This document shows, one piece after another, positions 21,051 to 25,097 of a DNA stretch of 25,097 nucleotides. Each line of letters opens with the position of its first letter. Positions within the stretch are counted from its first letter, which is position 1. The position numbers and the translations under genes are program-made. This stretch comes from a virus. Below the pieces are notes generated by a model. The model saw only the letters and a program-made list of their open reading frames with translations, was not told the origin of the DNA and ran no database searches. The stretch is from IMG/VR virus record IMGVR_UViG_3300036766_002119, positions 1-25,097 of that record. The stretch is one strand, 5' to 3'.

Positions 21051-21961
21051 GTACAATGGGTGAGATAGCGGTTACGATTCGAGCGGTGAATGAGGCTACG
21101 CCCGAGTTTGAAGCTGTCGCAAGTGATGCTGCGCGTATGGCTTCAGAGGTTGGCGCTCAGGCCGTAACTATTCATACAGAAAATTTGGCAAGCCCAGAGA
21201 TCAACCGAGTTGCTGAAGACGCTGCAAGAGTTAAGGCAGAGGTTGAAGGTTCACCGATAACGATCAGTTTTGCACCAGTTGAGGTCCCATCTATCCCACC
21301 TGTTGATACTTCTCCAATTCAAGCAAGCTTCAATGAAGTTGGAGTAAGTGCAACAGTCATGGGCGATAACGTGCGGGCATCAGCTTCCAGCTTTGATGAA
21401 ATGGGAGCGCATGCTGAAGCGACTATGGTAAGCTTGCGCACGGTTGCGGGTGGCATACGAAGCACGGCTATGATGGGCACGGAGCTAACAACGCTTGCTG
21501 CTGATTTCGGTCTTGTCGACAAGGAGACAAGTAAGTACCTGCGTACGATTATGTTGATGATCATGATTGTTTCCACTGCTGCTCGAATGTACAACTTTCT
21601 CACTGTTATGACAACTGGGCAAACTGCTGCTGTAGCCGTTGAAACTACCACCGAAACAGGAGCTACCGCAGCCGAGACTTCACATTCAATTGCTCATGGA
21701 ATTTACGCTGCTGCTTGCAACATCGCAACGATGGCTGAAAACGCCCTTAACATATCTCACGCGACTTTTCTGGCTTTGACAGGTGTTGGGATCGGTGTGA
21801 TTATTGCTGCTGCGGCTGCCGTCTCGATTTTTGCAAGTCAAATGAACGCTGCCACTGCAAGCGTAAAAGGGTACAATGCGGCTGCCTCGGAGACTCCTAC
21901 GAAAATGGCGGGCATAACCAGAGCTGGCGAGCAAGCTATGTATCGTAGAGGTGTTGAGTAA
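21047..21961 (+). CDS. Short tape measure protein (304 aa)
   Basis: Position between the chaperones and hub, high Ala/Thr/Val content and hydrophobic segments identify a tape measure. Residues 1-75 hold two related units (NEATPEFEAVASDAARMASE and ENLASPEINRVAEDAARVKA, each followed by ITI-type strands). Strongly hydrophobic helices occur around 166-190 (TIMLMIMIVSTAARMYNFLT) and 243-265 (GVGIGVIIAAAAAVSIF). The protein is much shorter than usual (often over 600 residues), so the tail should be short. At the usual 1.5 angstrom per residue this gives roughly 45 nm. The gene overlaps its neighbour by four bases and shows no frameshift. Confidence 0.75.
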   Translation: MSTMGEIAVTIRAVNEATPEFEAVASDAARMASEVGAQAVTIHTENLASPEINRVAEDAARVKAEVEGSPITISFAPVEVPSIPPVDTSPIQASFNEVGVSATVMGDNVRASASSFDEMGAHAEATMVSLRTVAGGIRSTAMMGTELTTLAADFGLVDKETSKYLRTIMLMIMIVSTAARMYNFLTVMTTGQTAAVAVETTTETGATAAETSHSIAHGIYAAACNIATMAENALNISHATFLALTGVGIGVIIAAAAAVSIFASQMNAATASVKGYNAAASETPTKMAGITRAGEQAMYRRGVE

Positions 21962-23587
21962 ATGAGCGTTAACATTCCAAAATGTGCCATTGTTTTTGGT
22001 AGTGTTACTCCGCCTCAAGGCGACGTGATAGATTTGCGTGCGCATCTGGGCTGCACTAAAGAGGTTAGCAGTTTTGAGTGTTTGCTTCAGAACTGGGATA
22101 AGAAGTATAGTCCAGGCGGGACTTTACCTATTAACGTGGGTATGGATGGAAGCATAAGCATCGGAAGAGGCACGAATGTTCCGCAGATAATTACTTGTCG
22201 TGTTGAAAAGGTTCAATGCGAATCTCCTACATCGACGGAACATTATCTTCGTGTTAGCGGAAGGTGTTGGGGAGAGAAGCTTTTCCGTAGAGTAGTCACG
22301 AAAAGTTATGATAACCAGAAAGGAGAGGCCATCGTTAAGGATTTGCTTGATTACTATGTTGGCTTAAGTCATGTTAGAGGTACCACGGAATTAGTGGAAA
22401 ACACGGATACCACTTACACGCACTTGGAATATGAAAACACACCTGTCTGGGACATAATAAAATACATTGCAGAGGCATCTGATAAAAACGGTGTTATTGG
22501 CTTTGATTTTCGTGTGGCTCCTGATGGCAAGTTTGAGTTTTTCCCGAAGAACAGCAAGACAAGCCCTGTAAGCCTAACCGAGAAAGTTGAGGTTAGCGAA
22601 TACCGCAAAGACATTCTGCGAATAAGAAATAGAATCAGAATTTACGGTTGTCAAGGAAAAAATTTTCCAGCAAACTTGGATTCTTGGAGTGAATCATTGG
22701 ATGGTTGGACAGTAGTTTCAGGAACTCTCTCATTAGAATCTGGAAGACAACGGAAGGGAAGTTACAACCTTCGTGTTGATGCGGCTGCAAGCGTAGAAGG
22801 AAATATTTACCGAACGTTCGACGCTCTATGTAAGCCTCAAACTTTTGTTGTGTGGGCTTGGATGCCGGGGAATTTGGGAGGAGGCTATGGTTATATTAGA
22901 TTGAGGGCTCCTGACAGCTCAAACTATTTCCAAGCAAACATAAAATCGATTCTTGAAAGTAACTGCATTCTGCAATGGGGTTTCATCTCATTGGCTTTGG
23001 GATCCAACCAAATGTATGATGCAAATCATAACCCTAACGGAATCTGGACAAAGGTTGGAAATCCTCAATGGAGTCAAATAAGCGGTCTTCAACTTATAAT
23101 ATGCACTATTGGCGCTGCATCATACTATATGTATGATGGCGACTTCGGTTTTCTAAACTGCTCTTATACTGGAACATCTGAAGATACTGGAAGCCAAAAT
23201 GCCTATGGCTTACGTGAACTCACGGAGACTGATGAGGAGCTTGCAAGCGACAACGAATGTGAATTAAGAGCTGAAGCTTTGCTTGATTACTTAAAAAACC
23301 CAGCAGAATCTCTCACCTTAACCAGCACGGTTATAGACTATGGCACCACACCCCCCCTCGCCGCAGATAAGATTCATGTCACATTGCCAAACGAGAATGT
23401 GGATTCTGACTTCCGCATCGAAACCGTTGAGTATCGCGTAGACGCAAAAACTCAGACGCTTGAAATAACTTTGGAGCTTGGCAAACTTCCGCCACTGCTC
23501 GCCGACTACCTGTACGGCATGCGCACAATGTCCATAACCATTGAGAAGCTTACACGGACAAAAGTTGGTAGAGGTGTTTTAGCGTGA
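21962..23587 (+). CDS. Tail hub / tip protein with inserted carbohydrate-binding-like domain (541 aa)
   Basis: The flanking parts look like a gp27/Tal-type hub. Residues 20-110 are DLRAHLGCTKEVSSFECLLQ, SISIGRGTNVPQIITCRVEK, and YLRVSGRCWGEKLFRRVV. Residues about 160-230 include PVWDIIKYIAEASDKNGVIG and RIRNRIRIYGCQGK. From about 408 come YGLRELTETDEELASDNECE LRAEALLDYL and the final SDFRIETVEYRVDAKTQTLE ITLELG. Between 233 and 405 lies a beta sandwich that begins LDSWSESLDGWTVVSGTLSL, with GSYNLRVDAAASVEGNIYRT and ends YMYDGDFGFLN. That is the plan of carbohydrate-binding modules in fiber proteins. It breaks the normal G-x(n)-YGxRE hub continuity, so it is an insertion. Confidence 0.72.
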   Translation: MSVNIPKCAIVFGSVTPPQGDVIDLRAHLGCTKEVSSFECLLQNWDKKYSPGGTLPINVGMDGSISIGRGTNVPQIITCRVEKVQCESPTSTEHYLRVSGRCWGEKLFRRVVTKSYDNQKGEAIVKDLLDYYVGLSHVRGTTELVENTDTTYTHLEYENTPVWDIIKYIAEASDKNGVIGFDFRVAPDGKFEFFPKNSKTSPVSLTEKVEVSEYRKDILRIRNRIRIYGCQGKNFPANLDSWSESLDGWTVVSGTLSLESGRQRKGSYNLRVDAAASVEGNIYRTFDALCKPQTFVVWAWMPGNLGGGYGYIRLRAPDSSNYFQANIKSILESNCILQWGFISLALGSNQMYDANHNPNGIWTKVGNPQWSQISGLQLIICTIGAASYYMYDGDFGFLNCSYTGTSEDTGSQNAYGLRELTETDEELASDNECELRAEALLDYLKNPAESLTLTSTVIDYGTTPPLAADKIHVTLPNENVDSDFRIETVEYRVDAKTQTLEITLELGKLPPLLADYLYGMRTMSITIEKLTRTKVGRGVLA

Positions 23588-23793
23588 GTCGATGGGCTGG
23601 CGAATCAATCCACGATGCCATTCTAAGCACGTTAACAAGTGCTCCAATAGGGAAAAAAATCACAAAGTTGATTGGCACACCGAACCCTGATGGGACAATT
23701 GCCACAATAAAAGCGTACCAAGATACAGAGTTGCTTTTCACGCTTACATTCACCTGGAACGCGGATGGAACATGGATTATTACTCGAACATAA
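23584..23793 (+). CDS. Small beta-rich distal tail protein (69 aa)
   Basis: The GTG start overlaps the hub stop (GTGA), with AGAGGTG upstream. The product (HDAILSTLTSAPIGKKITKL, then DGTIATIKAYQDTELLFTLT FTWNADGTWIITRT) has a C-terminal meander of strands common in baseplate and fiber-attachment proteins. No family is assigned. It ends 69 bases before the next gene. Confidence 0.65.
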   Translation: MSRWAGESIHDAILSTLTSAPIGKKITKLIGTPNPDGTIATIKAYQDTELLFTLTFTWNADGTWIITRT

Positions 23794-23862
23794 TCGGCTC
23801 GACACATTCGGCTTGCCAGATTGTGCGAGAAACCGAATTTAAAAATGGAGGAATAAGAAGAA

Positions 23863-24363
23863 ATGAGTTTCGAAGAAAAAGGAAAAGCCCATTTAACGTG
23901 GAAGTTGGAAAAGTTCAAGGCTAAAGACAGCAAAGAAATTGAAGAGAAAAACATTAAGCCATACGAAACCATTGAGTCTAAACACCAATGCTTATTGCAT
24001 GAAGGAATAACTAATCTTAGAAATCTAATTTGTGGCTTAGGAACTCCAACAGCTTGGAACAATGCCAACGCAAGAATAGGGGTTGGAAACGATGCAACGG
24101 CTCCTGTGGATACTCAAACAGGTTTGCTTGGAGCTTCAAAACTATACAAAGCAATGAACAGTGGTTATCCGCAACTGTCTGGAGACCATAATTCAGTTTG
24201 GCAATCTGACTTCGTTGATGGTGAAGCAGAGTTTGCGTGGCTTGAAGAAGCAATAGACAACGGTGCTGCGGCTGGTATTGACCTTTGTAGGCAAAACACA
24301 AGTTTAGGCACGAAACCGTCTGGGCAAACTTGGAGATTGACGGGCACCATAACGTGGAGCTGA
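23863..24363 (+). CDS. Conserved distal tail / virion surface protein (166 aa)
   Basis: GGAGG precedes the ATG. The core motif chain is LLHEGITNLRNLICG, NNANARIGVGNDATAPVDTQ, TGLLGASKLYKAMNSGYPQL, FVDGEAEFAWLEEA, LGTKPSGQTWRLTGTITWS. I recall this plan (NEGI...NAxIGVGDxxTAxxxxQTxL...YP...F...EANFAWxE...LGTKxxGxxWxLTxTITxS) from many phage tail or fiber proteins. The N-terminal 50 residues are charged and helical, likely the attachment end. It is probably a tail-tip appendage. Confidence 0.75.
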   Translation: MSFEEKGKAHLTWKLEKFKAKDSKEIEEKNIKPYETIESKHQCLLHEGITNLRNLICGLGTPTAWNNANARIGVGNDATAPVDTQTGLLGASKLYKAMNSGYPQLSGDHNSVWQSDFVDGEAEFAWLEEAIDNGAAAGIDLCRQNTSLGTKPSGQTWRLTGTITWS

Positions 24364-24378
24364 TTCAGGTGATAGTTC

Positions 24379-24594
24379 GTGGGAAAAACTATAACATTGA
24401 AAACATTGGAGTCTGGCGCTTCAATTTGTGCTGCCATAGATGACATACTTACTATGATGCAAACTGTTGCCAAGGAGAAAGCCATAGACATTAATGTAGC
24501 AACGGTTGAACAGAAAAGACAGGTTCTCAAAAGCATGGGTTATGAACCGTATTTTGAGATATTAAAGAAAGAGGTTGAGTTTCAATGGCTGTAG
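24379..24594 (+). CDS. Small helical distal tail protein (71 aa)
   Basis: The GTG start has AGGTGATAG upstream. The product (GASICAAIDDILTMMQTVAK, then TVEQKRQVLKSMGYEPYFEI) is mostly helical with no recognised family. It overlaps the next ATG by ten bases, so the pair is probably co-translated. Its position near the fiber-type genes suggests a virion or assembly role. Confidence 0.55.
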   Translation: MGKTITLKTLESGASICAAIDDILTMMQTVAKEKAIDINVATVEQKRQVLKSMGYEPYFEILKKEVEFQWL

Positions 24595-24872
24595 GCGATG
24601 TTGTGGCAGACATTCAAAGCATTGCAGCAGCTGCTTACTTGGACATTCAGCCAGCGTCTGGTGTTGAGTGGGTTATCCATAACATTTACCATGAGTCTGA
24701 TGTTGAATTGCATCGCTACGACGGAACTAACGACCTAACCTTTGACACCGACACAGGAGTAGGCGTACATGCAAAATACGCTTTTCACTGCAACAACACT
24801 GACCGAATTAGAGTTAAAAACACGAATGCGGCAGCGAAACTTATCGGGTATTGCGGTGTGCAAACCAAATGA
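24585..24872 (+). CDS. Small beta-rich virion protein (95 aa)
   Basis: AGAGGT precedes the ATG. The product has alternating strands (AAAYLDIQPASGVEWVIHNI, DVELHRYDGTNDLTFDTDTG, DRIRVKNTNAAAKLIGYCGV) of a small jelly-roll type. Proteins with this AYLDIQP-GVEWVIHNI start are found near tail genes in viral contigs as far as I recall; function is unknown. It overlaps the next ATG by four bases. Confidence 0.65.
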   Translation: MAVGDVVADIQSIAAAAYLDIQPASGVEWVIHNIYHESDVELHRYDGTNDLTFDTDTGVGVHAKYAFHCNNTDRIRVKNTNAAAKLIGYCGVQTK

Positions 24873-25097
24873 CAAGGATAACGCCGCTTCTGACAAGCCG
24901 TAAAGTTTTAACTTTCACTTACCCAGACGTTCAGGAAACAACAATTACACCTGAAACTCTTCCGACCACCGAACCAACTGACCCTCAGATAAGTTATACA
25001 GTGGGGCAGTCAGATTTAGTTCAATTAAGCTTCAACGTTTTTCAAAGAATAGAGGTTGCTATTCTTAATGCAAGCGGCAAGGTTGTAACAGCCGCAA
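24869..25097 (+). CDS. Partial gene at the right edge (76 aa visible)
   Basis: The ATGA overlap with the previous gene gives the start. The visible part begins MTRITPLLTSRKVLTFTYPD, has a Thr/Pro/Glu-rich linker, then SYTVGQSDLVQLSFNVFQRI and EVAILNASGKVVTAA. It is beta-rich and probably a virion surface or tail-tip protein. The open frame continues off the window, so length and function are unknown. Confidence 0.6.
   Translation, partial: MTRITPLLTSRKVLTFTYPDVQETTITPETLPTTEPTDPQISYTVGQSDLVQLSFNVFQRIEVAILNASGKVVTAA

Noticed and set aside
1-25097. CRISPR array, tRNA gene, integrase or insertion sequence
   Set aside because: No regularly spaced repeats, no tRNA-like T-loop with acceptor pairing, and no recombinase or transposase motifs were seen in any translation.

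Overview
The window is about 25 kb of a tailed double-stranded DNA virus or provirus (Caudoviricetes type, siphovirus-like module order). The host is most likely an archaeon. This is inferred from TATA-like boxes about 25 bp before transcription units, GGTGA/GGAGG ribosome-binding sites with many TTG and GTG starts, a HerA-family ATPase, and a regulator set of AbrB-like, ribbon-helix-helix, winged-helix and small zinc-finger proteins. I cannot place the host more precisely; an uncultivated Thermoproteota or Euryarchaeota lineage would fit. No integrase, DNA polymerase, tRNA, CRISPR array or insertion sequence is visible.

Left arm (1-7800). A divergent regulatory switch sits at 712-806, between a winged-helix gene (minus strand) and an AbrB-like gene (plus strand), with a direct repeat flanking a shared TATA-like element. 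Rightward from it runs a tightly overlapping operon of small regulators and zinc-binding proteins. It includes a 517-residue HerA-like ATPase with a coiled coil and a C-terminal winged helix, several unknown proteins, a helix-turn-helix protein and a ParB-like protein. A minus-strand winged-helix gene (7550-7798) closes this arm.

Right arm (7958-25097), all plus strand, is the virion operon. The order is candidate small terminase, large terminase, portal (apparently frame-disrupted near its N-terminus), maturation-associated proteins, a protease fused to a scaffold, decoration protein, major capsid protein, a duplicated four-helix membrane protein, head-tail adaptor, head-closure protein, tail terminator, tail tube, tail assembly chaperones with a canonical -1 slippery heptamer, an HK97-gp10-like protein, a very short tape measure, tail hub, then small distal tail proteins. 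The last gene runs off the window.

The most unusual feature is that three structural proteins carry large extra domains. The head-closure protein has a helical domain that looks like a six-hairpin (alpha/alpha)6 glycosidase. The tail terminator has an inserted jelly-roll. The tail hub has an inserted carbohydrate-binding-module-like beta sandwich. Together they suggest a virion whose neck and tail tip are decorated with glycan-binding or glycan-cleaving modules, in a genome region otherwise laid out like a minimal siphovirus. Domain calls come from reading the translations; no database search was possible.
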